A program made the translations under genes and the position numbers. Of a stretch of DNA of 58,181 nucleotides, positions 1 through 7,894 are shown piece after piece. The stretch's first letter is position 1, and each line of letters starts with the position of its first letter. This DNA comes from Marinobacterium nitratireducens (GTDB taxonomy: Bacteria; Pseudomonadota; Gammaproteobacteria; Pseudomonadales; Balneatricaceae): positions 1-58,181 of the forward strand of contig NZ_BMLT01000019.1 of the NCBI RefSeq assembly GCF_014645375.1, given 5' to 3'. The notes beneath the pieces were generated by a model. That model was not told where the DNA came from and did no database searches. It saw nothing but the letters and a program-made list of their open reading frames with translations.

Positions 1-105
1 GCTTTTGTTTGCCCTATCCCGACAAGCGCCCACACGAATTACCTGATCAATTTGTTAAAGAGCGTGCTGAGCGAGACCGATGTACTGGCCTTTCGTCTCA
101 AGCGG
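1..105 (-). ncRNA. rRNA operon leader with boxA (5' end only)
   Basis: Read on the minus strand, this is the 5' leader of a ribosomal RNA operon whose 16S gene lies beyond the left edge. The boxA antitermination signal GCTCTTTAACAA is at 63-52. It is followed by the kind of sequence (AATTCGTGTGGGCGCTTGT, about 42-22) that precedes 16S genes in Pseudomonas-like bacteria. BoxA is bound by NusB-NusE and lets RNA polymerase resist Rho. No mature rRNA is inside the window. The assignment rests on boxA plus the rRNA-type promoter just upstream. Confidence 0.8.
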
Positions 106-160
106 GCGCATATCTTATCGCGCCCAGTTTCGAAGTCAACTCTTTTTTTTAACTTTCGTC
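106..160 (-). promoter_or_regulatory. rRNA-type sigma-70 promoter with A-rich UP element
   Basis: On the minus strand there is a -35 TTGACT (139-134), a 16-nt spacer and a -10 TAAGAT (117-112). The GC-rich discriminator GCGCCC right after the -10 is typical of stringently controlled rRNA promoters. An A-tract (152-142) immediately upstream of the -35 has the composition of an UP element bound by the RNA polymerase alpha subunit. Transcription would start near 105 and run off the left edge. A UUCG-loop hairpin (GTCAC/GTGAC, about 157-170) lies upstream; it has no U-tract and I do not call it a terminator. Confidence 0.75.
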
Positions 161-353
161 ACCGAAGTGACTTTAAAAAGAGGAACTCCAGGGTTTATTA
201 AAATTTACTTTCTAAAGCTCATTTTCTAAACCCTTTTCGCGTTTTCGACCGTTCCAGGAACCGTCGCTGCGAGAAGTGGTGCGTATTCTACTCAGCATTG
301 ATAACGAGTCAACAGCCAACAGAAACTTTTTTCATCGCTTTGTCATCCTGCCG

Positions 354-2087
354 TTATACGCGTGGAAATCGCTGGATCTTGCGGTAAGGAAACACATCGA
401 CAATTTCGCCGTGACGGACCTGCTCCTGCATATCCTGCCAGAACGTCACATCGAGAAGGTCGCCATGAAGCTCATTGAAGATTCTGCGCACCAGCGGGTT
501 GCAGGCGGTCAGGATGCTGAACTCTTCGGGGAAGACATCGTTGACGCCGATCGAGTACCAGGGCTCACCCGACATTTCCTGCTCCGGGTACAGGGGTTCG
601 GGGATGCGCCGGAACTTGCAGTCCGTCAGGTACATGATCTCGTCGTAGTCGTAGAACACCACCCGCTTGTGACGCGTAACGCCGAAATTCTTGAAGAGCA
701 TATCTCCGGCAAAGATGTTCGCCGCCGCCAGTTGCTTGATCGCCTTGCCGTATTCGTTGATCGCGTGAAAGACCGCCTCTTCGTCCTTGCGCGCCAGTGC
801 ATCGTCGATATACAGATTCAACGGCGTCATACGGCGTTCGGTCCAAAGATGCTTGATGGTAATGACGTCGTCGTCGAGCTGTATCGACGAAGCCGCCACC
901 TGCTGCAGTTCTTCGATCAGTTCGGGACTGAAGCGCTCGCGCGGGAACAGGAAGTTGGTGAATTCCTGGGTGTCGGCCATGCGCCCTACCCGGTCGTGAC
1001 GCTTGACCAGGCGATACCGGTCCTTGACCAGATCCCGGGTGATGTTCTTCGACGACGAGAAACGATCCTTGATCAGCTTGAACACCACCGGGAAGGACGG
1101 CAGCGTGAACACCGTCATCACCATGCCCCTTGTACCCGGGGCTATGACGAACTGGTCGTCCGACTGATCCAGCTGATCGAGAAAACTGCGGTAGAACTCG
1201 GCCTTTCCCTGTTTGTAGAGGCCAATCGAACTGTACAGCTCCGCTTTCGACTTCATCGGAATCAGTGAATGCAGAAAGCCCACGAACTCGGACGGCGAAT
1301 TGACATCCACCATGAAGTAGGAGCGCGTGAAGCTGAAGATCACCGAAACATCGTTCTCCGCCACGATCAGTGTATCGACGTAGACAGCCCCCTGGCCGTT
1401 GTTCAGCACCGGAAGCACAAAGGGCACCCGACGCTCGCCGAGGTTGATCCGCCCGACGATGTAGGCCCCCTTGTTGCGGAAAAAGCGGCTGCGAATGATC
1501 TCGACGCTCGCGCTTACGCCCGTCTCCGGAGCCGGCGGCAGGTGCCTGCGGGCGAAACGCGCCAGATTACGGATATCCCGGCGCCGGTTTTCCCACGGAA
1601 TGTCGAAGGCGAAGTCATCCAGAACCTGTCCGAGCAGCGCCACCAGCCCGCGCCCGAGGTCGTAGGTGCGACACAGCCGGTCCCCGGTCGCGATCACCCG
1701 CCCTTCATAGTCGGAGCGGATGAACATATGGGCATCGTCCAGCGTGCCGTACTTGAGCACCTTCAGATAAATCGAGTTGTAAAAGGTTTCGGCAAGCTCC
1801 GGATCGTTGCGGGCGAGGATTTTCTGCGCATAGCGGCGTTTGACGTCATGCCAGAGCGTGGCGTCATAGACGACCTCGCCCAGCTGCTCCACGATAGCCT
1901 CGACGGCGGCTTCGGTATTGGCCTCGTAGAGATCGATCCTGGCCGCGCTTGCGCGTTGGATCGCGTGCCAATCCGCTTTCTCGAAACGCAGCTGAGCGGC
2001 AGCGGTGATGGTCTGGAAGCGATTTCTGTAGTCGGCGAACTTTTCCAGCACCGCATCGGCAATACGGTCGGCATAGGGCACTGTCAT
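354..2087 (-). CDS. aceK: isocitrate dehydrogenase kinase/phosphatase
   Basis: The 577-residue protein matches AceK in length and pattern. AceK is a bifunctional enzyme that phosphorylates and dephosphorylates isocitrate dehydrogenase, diverting carbon from the TCA cycle into the glyoxylate bypass during growth on acetate or fatty acids. The ATP-binding loop APGTRGMVM lies in the middle of the protein, and the C-terminal kinase core has GDMLFKNFGV and FYDYDEI, which carry the catalytic and metal-binding acidic residues. The start at 2087 has AAGGA about 10 nt upstream. It stands alone, without aceA or aceB, and points toward the rRNA promoter about 190 bp downstream. Confidence 0.95.
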   Translation of the reverse strand: MTVPYADRIADAVLEKFADYRNRFQTITAAAQLRFEKADWHAIQRASAARIDLYEANTEAAVEAIVEQLGEVVYDATLWHDVKRRYAQKILARNDPELAETFYNSIYLKVLKYGTLDDAHMFIRSDYEGRVIATGDRLCRTYDLGRGLVALLGQVLDDFAFDIPWENRRRDIRNLARFARRHLPPAPETGVSASVEIIRSRFFRNKGAYIVGRINLGERRVPFVLPVLNNGQGAVYVDTLIVAENDVSVIFSFTRSYFMVDVNSPSEFVGFLHSLIPMKSKAELYSSIGLYKQGKAEFYRSFLDQLDQSDDQFVIAPGTRGMVMTVFTLPSFPVVFKLIKDRFSSSKNITRDLVKDRYRLVKRHDRVGRMADTQEFTNFLFPRERFSPELIEELQQVAASSIQLDDDVITIKHLWTERRMTPLNLYIDDALARKDEEAVFHAINEYGKAIKQLAAANIFAGDMLFKNFGVTRHKRVVFYDYDEIMYLTDCKFRRIPEPLYPEQEMSGEPWYSIGVNDVFPEEFSILTACNPLVRRIFNELHGDLLDVTFWQDMQEQVRHGEIVDVFPYRKIQRFPRV

Positions 2088-2203
2088 AACGGTTGAATCC
2101 TTCGTTAACAGGATGCTGGCACACTCGAGCCTTCCTGCGGGCAGCGCAGCTACAGCGCGGCTGAAGCTATAGTTCTAACAAAGTCACCAGGAGAGCTTAG
2201 ATC

Positions 2204-3205
2204 ATGTACAGCCTGCCTGAACTGGATGTCGTCCGCGCTTTCGACGCCATCGGCGTACTCACCAGCGGCGGCGACGCCCCGGCAATGAATGCCGCGGTAC
2301 GTGCAGTCGCCCGTACCGCTCTTAACCGGGGTATCCGGGTCTACGGCGTGCACCGGGGCTACAGCGGTCTGCTGAGCGGTGACCTGCGCCGGATGTCGTC
2401 GGCCTCGGTAAGCAATATCATTCAGCGCGGCGGTACCATCCTGAAGAGCGACCGCTGCGAGGCGTTCTACCAGGCCGAAACCCGGCAAAAGGCCGCCGAC
2501 ATCCTGCGTGAGCACGGGGTTCAGGCACTGATCACCATCGGCGGCGACGGCACGCTGACGGGCGCGCACCTTTTTACTCGCGAAACCGGCATTCCTGTCG
2601 TCGGCCTGCCCGGCAGCATCGACAACGACATTCCCGGCACCGATGACAGCATAGGCTTCGATACCGCAGTCAACACAGCGATCGGCGCGATCGACCGCAT
2701 TCGCGATACGGCGCTGTCCCACGAGCGTCTGTTCCTGGTGGAGGTGATGGGCCGCAACTCGGGATACATCGCCACTCAGGTCGGCATCGCCTGCGGCGCC
2801 GAGATGATCCTGATTCCCGAGTACCCCACTCCGGTGGAATCCATTGGCTATACCCTCGCCGACAACCGCAGAACCGGCAAGGGTTCCAGCGGCATCATAG
2901 TTGTCGCAGAAGGCCCTGAGCCCGGGCTCACAGGCCGCCTCGCGGAGCAGCTGCGTATTTTCGGCGAAGAGGCGCGGGTCTGTATCCTGGGGCACATTCA
3001 GCGCGGTGGCAGTCCCAGCGCACACGACCGTGTACTGGCATCCTGCATGGGCGTGACGGCGGTCGACTACCTGCTGGCGGGCTACAGCGACATCATGGTC
3101 GGTTGCGACGGGCGCGCACTGAAACCTGTGTCGCTCGCGCACGTCAGCGGCGGACGCAAGCGCCCCCCGCAGCTGTACCAGATCGCGCTGCAACTGCACA
3201 AATAG
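2204..3205 (+). CDS. pfkA: 6-phosphofructokinase (ATP-type)
   Basis: The 333-residue cytoplasmic enzyme phosphorylates fructose 6-phosphate to fructose 1,6-bisphosphate. The N-terminal SGGDAPAMNA, nucleotide loop GGDGT (113-117), catalytic GSIDND (137-142) and substrate loop EVMGRNSGY are all present. Gly at the fourth position of GGDG, where pyrophosphate-dependent enzymes carry Asp, suggests ATP as donor. The usual GTIDND is GSIDND here, a conservative Thr-to-Ser change next to the catalytic Asp. The start has GGAGAG about 10 nt upstream. It is divergent from aceK across a 116-bp spacer, so the two genes probably have back-to-back promoters. Confidence 0.9.
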   Translation: MYSLPELDVVRAFDAIGVLTSGGDAPAMNAAVRAVARTALNRGIRVYGVHRGYSGLLSGDLRRMSSASVSNIIQRGGTILKSDRCEAFYQAETRQKAADILREHGVQALITIGGDGTLTGAHLFTRETGIPVVGLPGSIDNDIPGTDDSIGFDTAVNTAIGAIDRIRDTALSHERLFLVEVMGRNSGYIATQVGIACGAEMILIPEYPTPVESIGYTLADNRRTGKGSSGIIVVAEGPEPGLTGRLAEQLRIFGEEARVCILGHIQRGGSPSAHDRVLASCMGVTAVDYLLAGYSDIMVGCDGRALKPVSLAHVSGGRKRPPQLYQIALQLHK

Positions 3206-3241
3206 TCCACGGCAGCGCCTTTTCCGCTATCATCGCGGCCC

Positions 3242-4375
3242 ATGACTCCCTCGCAACGCTACCAGACACTGCAACAGCGTCCCGACTTCGAACCCGACCC
3301 GGCGCAGCAACGAGCCCTGGCGGCTCTCGACCGACTCCACGCAGAGCTGCGTGCCGGAACGGCTCCCTGGCGCAGGCGCAAGCCAGTCCCCGGCCTGTAT
3401 TTGTGGGGACCGGTCGGCCGCGGCAAGACATTGCTGATGGATCTGTTCAAAGACAGCCTGCCAGAAGGCCTCGTGCTGCGGCTGCATTTCCATCGATTCA
3501 TGGCACGCGTGCATCGGGAGCTGACCGAACTCAGCGGCACCGCCGACCCGCTGCAACGGATTGCCCGGCAAATCGCCAGCCGGCACCGGGTACTCTGCTT
3601 CGACGAGTTCCAGGTCACCGACATCGCCGACGCCATGCTGATCGGCCGGCTGCTGGCCGCCCTCTTCCAGCGCGGCCTGGTAATGGTGGCAACGTCCAAT
3701 CAGTCACCGGACGAGCTGTACCGGGACGGTCTGCAGCGTGACCGTTTCTTCCCGACCGTAAGACTGCTGCATGAGCACCTGCAGGTTCACAACCTGGACG
3801 GCGGGCGGGATCATCGCCATCGTCGCCTGGACAGGGAGCAGACCATTTTCCCGCATCCCGCCGACGACCGGCTGGGCATTCTGTTCCGGCAACAGGCTGG
3901 CATCGATGGGCAGCAAGGGGCTATCGCTATCTGCGGACGGCCCGTGCCGGCACGCCGCCACGGTGCCGGCGTCGCCTGGTTCGATTTCGCCGCGCTTTGC
4001 GAAGGTCCCCGCTCGGCGCTCGACTATATCTGGCTGGCGCAGCGCTACCACACCCTGCTGCTGGGCGACGTACCGGTGTTCGATGGCGAGGTCAGGGAAT
4101 GGATCAAGGCGCGCGGCACCGAAGACTCGGAGCGCGGCTCAGGCGCGACCGGCGAGCGCCAGGTGCGCTGGTCGGCGATGGATGACCCGGCACGCCGCTT
4201 CATCAGCTTCGTCGACGAGCTCTACGAGCGCAACGTCCGGCTCTACCTGTCGACTCGGGCCCCGCTCGATACCCTTTACCGCAGCGGCCGTCTGGAATTC
4301 GAGTTCCGACGCACCCGCAGCCGCCTTATCGAAATGCAGTCACGCGACTATCTGCTGCGCGGGCACCGACCCTGA
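3242..4375 (+). CDS. zapE: cell division protein ZapE (AFG1-like ATPase)
   Basis: The 377-residue AFG1-family P-loop ATPase has Walker A GPVGRGKT (56-63) and Walker B VLCFDEFQVTD. The latter is a family signature that continues into the sensor region MVATSNQSP. In Escherichia coli ZapE associates with the Z-ring and destabilises FtsZ polymers in an ATP-dependent way. The protein is full length and has no signal peptide or membrane segment. It starts 36 bp after the phosphofructokinase gene in the same direction, so read-through from that gene is possible. Confidence 0.93.
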   Translation: MTPSQRYQTLQQRPDFEPDPAQQRALAALDRLHAELRAGTAPWRRRKPVPGLYLWGPVGRGKTLLMDLFKDSLPEGLVLRLHFHRFMARVHRELTELSGTADPLQRIARQIASRHRVLCFDEFQVTDIADAMLIGRLLAALFQRGLVMVATSNQSPDELYRDGLQRDRFFPTVRLLHEHLQVHNLDGGRDHRHRRLDREQTIFPHPADDRLGILFRQQAGIDGQQGAIAICGRPVPARRHGAGVAWFDFAALCEGPRSALDYIWLAQRYHTLLLGDVPVFDGEVREWIKARGTEDSERGSGATGERQVRWSAMDDPARRFISFVDELYERNVRLYLSTRAPLDTLYRSGRLEFEFRRTRSRLIEMQSRDYLLRGHRP

Positions 4376-4382
4376 AGCGCTA

Positions 4383-4625
4383 TCAGGATGCGAGATAGTC
4401 GTCGATCAGCTGCCGCGCGAAGGCGGCGCAGGACTGCATGGCCGAGGCCTCATCGAGCGCCTCAATCCGGCAATCGATCTGTCCCGACAGGGCGCCGGCA
4501 TTATGAAATATCGTATCCTTCGGATCCTGATGGTATATCTTGGGCTCCAGCAGCCAGGTGCCGGGGGCTTCGGTGGGCAGAACCTTGGGTGTAATGCGAA
4601 AGCCGCGATATTCGATATGCTGCAT
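4383..4625 (-). CDS. hypothetical protein, 80 aa
   Basis: This small soluble protein begins MQHIEYRGFRITPKV and ends QLIDDYLAS. I do not recognise a named domain. A good ribosome binding site (GGAG, 6 nt before the ATG) and high-GC codon use like its neighbours support it as a real gene. Alternating hydrophobic residues in the first half suggest beta strands followed by a C-terminal helix (EASAMQSCAAFARQLIDDYL). It ends 7 bp from the convergent zapE stop. Confidence 0.7.
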   Translation of the reverse strand: MQHIEYRGFRITPKVLPTEAPGTWLLEPKIYHQDPKDTIFHNAGALSGQIDCRIEALDEASAMQSCAAFARQLIDDYLAS

Positions 4626-4759
4626 GCGGTTCTCCGTGAGCTGTACATCATCTATTCAGAGTGTAGACACTAGTCTGAAGTTGTTCGCAGGTTACCCGGG
4701 CCGCACAGGCTCGCAGCTCCCCTGTTTGCAGCCCCAATATCGAATACCAGGACGGTAAT

Positions 4760-5386
4760 ATGAAATATCTAACGCGGTTATTCTTCCAGGGCCTGCTGCT
4801 GTTACTGCCGGCGGTACTGACGATCTACCTCGTCTACCTGATCTTCACCGCACTTAACGAGACTCTGTTCTCGGCGGTCGGCGCCCTGCTTGCCCTGGTG
4901 TATCCGGGCATCGAGGCGGGATGGCTGGTGACCCTGACCGGTATCGGCGTCACCTTCGCCGTCATTATCCTGACCGGCCTGATCGCGTCGAATTTTCTGG
5001 GCAGTTTCGTGCTCGGTCGCATAGACGCCCTGCTCGACCGCATTCCGCTGGTCAAGATGCTCTACAGCGCGCTGAAGGACCTGTTCCGGGCCTTTCTCGG
5101 CGACCAGAAAAGCTTCAGCAAGCCGGTGCTGGTCGAGGTCAACGAGGGAGGCGCGGTACGGCTGATCGGCTTCGTCACCCAGGAGTCGCTGACCGACTTC
5201 GGGCTGGACGACGACGTTGCGGTCTATCTGCCGCAATCGTACAACTTTGCCGGCAACCTTATCGTGGTGCCGCGCGACAGGGTAAAAGCACTGAACGTGC
5301 CTGCGGCGCAGGTCACAGCTTTTCTGGTCAGCGGCGGCGTATCCAACGCCGCCAGGCAGGAGGCGTCACGTCCGCGTGACGCCTGA
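4760..5386 (+). CDS. DUF502 family inner-membrane protein
   Basis: The 208-residue protein has two strong N-terminal membrane segments (about residues 8-32 and 53-80) separated by a short loop, followed by a soluble C-terminal part. RIPLVKMLYSALKD and the later FVTQ and VPRDRV blocks are characteristic of DUF502, whose biochemical role is not known to me. Its last codons lie inside a perfect 10-bp inverted repeat (see the feature at 5361). It is monocistronic and converges on the Dps gene. Confidence 0.85.
   Translation: MKYLTRLFFQGLLLLLPAVLTIYLVYLIFTALNETLFSAVGALLALVYPGIEAGWLVTLTGIGVTFAVIILTGLIASNFLGSFVLGRIDALLDRIPLVKMLYSALKDLFRAFLGDQKSFSKPVLVEVNEGGAVRLIGFVTQESLTDFGLDDDVAVYLPQSYNFAGNLIVVPRDRVKALNVPAAQVTAFLVSGGVSNAARQEASRPRDA
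5361..5384. terminator. perfect inverted repeat overlapping the DUF502 stop codon
   Basis: AGGCGTCACG (5361-5370) and CGTGACGCCT (5375-5384) form a perfect 10-bp hairpin with a TCCG loop. The last base of the right arm is the T of the TGA stop at 5384-5386. No U-tract follows on either strand, so it may be an RNA-stabilising hairpin or part of a Rho-type end between two convergent genes. Confidence 0.5.
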
Positions 5387-5409
5387 TTCAGGCTGCAAGA
5401 GAGGCAGGT

Positions 5410-5883
5410 TCAGCCCAGACTGCGAAGCATCCAGGCAGTCTTCTCATGGATGCTCATGCGATCGGACACCAGCGATGCGGTGGACTCGTCGTCCGCCCCC
5501 TGGGCAACCTTGAGCACCTCGCGACAGGTACGCACCACCTGCTCGTGACCGCTGGTCAGCAGCGCAACCATTTCCTTCGCGTCAGGCACACCATCCACTT
5601 CCCGAATCGAGCTCAGTGCGGCATAGGCCTTGTAGGTACCCGGCGCCACCTCGCCCAGGGTGCGTATGCGCTCGGCGATATCGTCGACCGCAACGGCAAG
5701 CTCCGTGTAGTGCTCTTCGAACATCAGGTGCAGCTCGCGAAACTGAGGGCCTGTCACGTTCCAGTGGAAGTTGTGGGTCTGCAGGTACAGGGTGTAGGAG
5801 TCCGCCAGCAGTCGACTCAGTCCCTCGGCGATCGATTTGCGGTCGGCTTCCGGGATTCCGATATTAATGGCGCTAATACTCAT
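5410..5883 (-). CDS. dps: Dps-like DNA-protecting ferritin
   Basis: The 157-residue protein belongs to the Dps family, dodecameric ferritins that oxidise ferrous iron with hydrogen peroxide and protect DNA in starvation or oxidative stress. The intersubunit ferroxidase signature is visible as [16 protein letters not shown] followed by [20 protein letters not shown], supplying the conserved His, Asp and Glu ligands. No lysine-rich N-terminal tail is seen, so direct DNA binding is uncertain. An AT-rich upstream region (5900-5990) contains a TATACT-like -10. I could not establish an OxyR site by eye. Confidence 0.9.
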   Translation of the reverse strand: MSISAINIGIPEADRKSIAEGLSRLLADSYTLYLQTHNFHWNVTGPQFRELHLMFEEHYTELAVAVDDIAERIRTLGEVAPGTYKAYAALSSIREVDGVPDAKEMVALLTSGHEQVVRTCREVLKVAQGADDESTASLVSDRMSIHEKTAWMLRSLG

Positions 5884-5991
5884 GATCTCACTCCTTGGAT
5901 GACATGACGGGTTTCAACTGAACTCCAGTATAGAAAGAGGCTTCCTATAGCTGAAATTGAATTAAAAGATATTAACGATAGATATAATCAA

Positions 5992-6636
5992 TCAACCATA
6001 GCGGCGGTCGGAGACAAACGGATTGTCGCGCCGCTCGTCGCCAAAGGTCGACATGGGTCCGTGACCGGGAATGAACTCCACATCATCACCCAGCGGGAAC
6101 AGCTTGTTTCGAATCGAGTCGATCAGTTGCTGGTGATTGCCGCGGGGAAAGTCGGTACGCCCGATGGAGCCCTGAAACAGCACATCGCCCACCAGCGCCA
6201 GCCGGCTCTCGTCATGGAAAAAAACCACATGGCCCGGGGTATGCCCCGGACAGTGCAGCACCTGCAGACGCAGCTCGCCCACCGTAACGCTGTCGCCATC
6301 CTCGAGCCAGCGGTCCGGCGTGAATCCGTCCACCGGCGGGAAGCCGAACATCTGGGCCTGCTGCGCCAACCCTTCTATCCAGAAAAGATCGCCCTTCTGC
6401 GGCCCTTCGATCGGCAGCTTCCTGAGCGTGGCCAGCTCGTGAGTGCCTCCGGCGTGGTCGATATGGGCGTGGGTCAGCAGGATCTTCTCCAGCTCCAAGC
6501 CCAGCTCCTGCACGCGGGCGAGAATCCGGTCGAGGTCGCCGCCCGGATCGACCACCGCCGCCTTGCCGGTGCTCTCGCACCAGATAAGCGTGCAGTTCTG
6601 CTGAAAGGGTGTGACCGGTATAATGCTGTATTTCAT
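5992..6636 (-). CDS. metallo-beta-lactamase-fold hydrolase, YcbL / glyoxalase II-like
   Basis: The 214-residue metallo-hydrolase has the binuclear metal motif THAHIDHAGG, a His in CPGHTPGH, the bridging Asp in VGDVLF and the last His in FIPGHGPMSTFG. Length and pattern match YcbL-type single-domain glyoxalase II-like enzymes, which hydrolyse glutathione thioesters. The reading frame is open for 62 codons upstream, but that part has no domain features and overlaps the CHAD gene. The start at 6636 (MKYSIIPVTPFQQNC) gives the usual family N-terminus. Confidence 0.88.
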   Translation of the reverse strand: MKYSIIPVTPFQQNCTLIWCESTGKAAVVDPGGDLDRILARVQELGLELEKILLTHAHIDHAGGTHELATLRKLPIEGPQKGDLFWIEGLAQQAQMFGFPPVDGFTPDRWLEDGDSVTVGELRLQVLHCPGHTPGHVVFFHDESRLALVGDVLFQGSIGRTDFPRGNHQQLIDSIRNKLFPLGDDVEFIPGHGPMSTFGDERRDNPFVSDRRYG

Positions 6637-6676
6637 CTTGCACCTGAAACTGTCGGAATGCCCCAGAGTATACCGA

Positions 6677-7546
6677 TCAGTGGCCAGCCTTCCACTTTGC
6701 GACACGCCCTTGGGCAAACACCGCCGGCGAGCCGGCGAAGATCCCGCCCCCCAGTCGCAGAGCCCGCTCACGCAAAGCTGCGCGTCTCTCGCGCAGCCGG
6801 CGCCGCAACGCCAGCCGGTCATCGAGCCAGAACAGCTCCGGATGCGATTCGATCTGCAGCTCCAGCATATCCAGGTCGTGCAGGTCTCCGAGCACCGAAC
6901 CCAGCTTCTTGAGCCGGCGCTCGACCTTGGTGCGCCCGGCCTCCGGTCTGATCAGTTCCAGCTGATAGAGCAGACGCTTCACCTCCTTGCGCCACTCGTG
7001 CATCAGCGCCATGGCGGTGTCCTCACCGACATCGCCGTACAGCCGCAGGCCCCGGCGATACTGGCGCCCAAGGCGGGCCTTGAGCTGCCGCCGTCGCAGC
7101 GAATCCAAAGGCCACTCCCGTACCGCGCGCCGCATCAGCCGCAACCGCTGCAGGGCTTCGTCCAGGCCTGGAGACGCAGCGGCAGCTACCTGTGGGGAAC
7201 CGCGGAACCCCGCCCTGATACGGATTCGCAGATCGGGATCCGGCAGGCCGGACAACAGCTCGTCCAGCAGCGCCGAAGCGACCGCGGCGTCGCGGAAGCC
7301 GGCAAAGTCGTCCGCCAGCGCCTTGCAGCGCTGTTGCTCGGCACGATACGTTTCCTCCCCCAGCACGTCCCGAAGCAGGCGCAGCAGGGCTCGCATTCGC
7401 TTCATGCCGACACGCAGCTGATGGATGCTCTCATCGCTGTCCTGGACAGGCTCGACAAGCATCTCGATGACACGCTCGAGCTCATCGCGCGCCGCCCGCT
7501 TCACCTCGCGCGGCAACGATTTCGATCGTCGCAGCCTAAAGCTCAT
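6677..7546 (-). CDS. CHAD domain protein
   Basis: The 289-residue all-helical protein carries the conserved His and basic residues of CHAD domains (HQLRVGMKRMRALLRLLR in the first third, then a second Arg/Lys-rich repeat with MHEWRKEVKRLLYQLEL). CHAD domains bind inorganic polyphosphate and often accompany polyphosphate metabolism. No CYTH domain or ppk gene is nearby. The ATG at 7546 was preferred over one nine codons upstream because GGAG lies 4 nt before it. It ends 40 bp before the start of the hydrolase gene in the same direction, a likely operon. Confidence 0.88.
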   Translation of the reverse strand: MSFRLRRSKSLPREVKRAARDELERVIEMLVEPVQDSDESIHQLRVGMKRMRALLRLLRDVLGEETYRAEQQRCKALADDFAGFRDAAVASALLDELLSGLPDPDLRIRIRAGFRGSPQVAAAASPGLDEALQRLRLMRRAVREWPLDSLRRRQLKARLGRQYRRGLRLYGDVGEDTAMALMHEWRKEVKRLLYQLELIRPEAGRTKVERRLKKLGSVLGDLHDLDMLELQIESHPELFWLDDRLALRRRLRERRAALRERALRLGGGIFAGSPAVFAQGRVAKWKAGH

Positions 7547-7626
7547 TTTTCTCCAGGCTCCTTTTCCGGACACCCGCTAAGCTTAGACCGGCAACGGGTT
7601 AACCACAGCAAAGCGCGGAGATCATC

Positions 7627-7887
7627 ATGAGCCGGGAAAAGGAAGAAGCCGAACTGGTGCGCGAAGCACTGCGCGTCGGCGCGTTGTACATGAAGAAGCG
7701 CGGTGCCGGCGAGTTCGAACCGACCGACGGCGCCGGCGCAAAGGTGCGCGCCCTGTACCGTCTGCTGGTCCATGACGGCCTGATTCAGCCGCTGGCCAAG
7801 GGCCAGGACAACGAGCGCAACATGAAGCACAAACTGGCGCTGTGGATCGAGCGCCAGTTGCCGGAGGGGCATCCGCTGAAAACCTGA
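7627..7887 (+). CDS. DUF5062 family small protein
   Basis: The 86-residue protein reads EAELVREALRVGALYMKKRG at its start and NMKHKLALWIERQLPEGHPL at its end. This matches, from memory, the small gammaproteobacterial family DUF5062 of unknown role. It appears helical, soluble and without cysteines. It is divergent from the CHAD gene and converges on mmsA with only 7 bp between stop codons. No obvious terminator fits in that gap. Confidence 0.7.
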   Translation: MSREKEEAELVREALRVGALYMKKRGAGEFEPTDGAGAKVRALYRLLVHDGLIQPLAKGQDNERNMKHKLALWIERQLPEGHPLKT

Positions 7888-7894
7888 AGCCGGG

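Noticed and set aside
276-1268. 330-codon plus-strand frame opposite aceK
   Set aside because: It is fully antisense to aceK, a clear conserved gene, and its product shows no domain.
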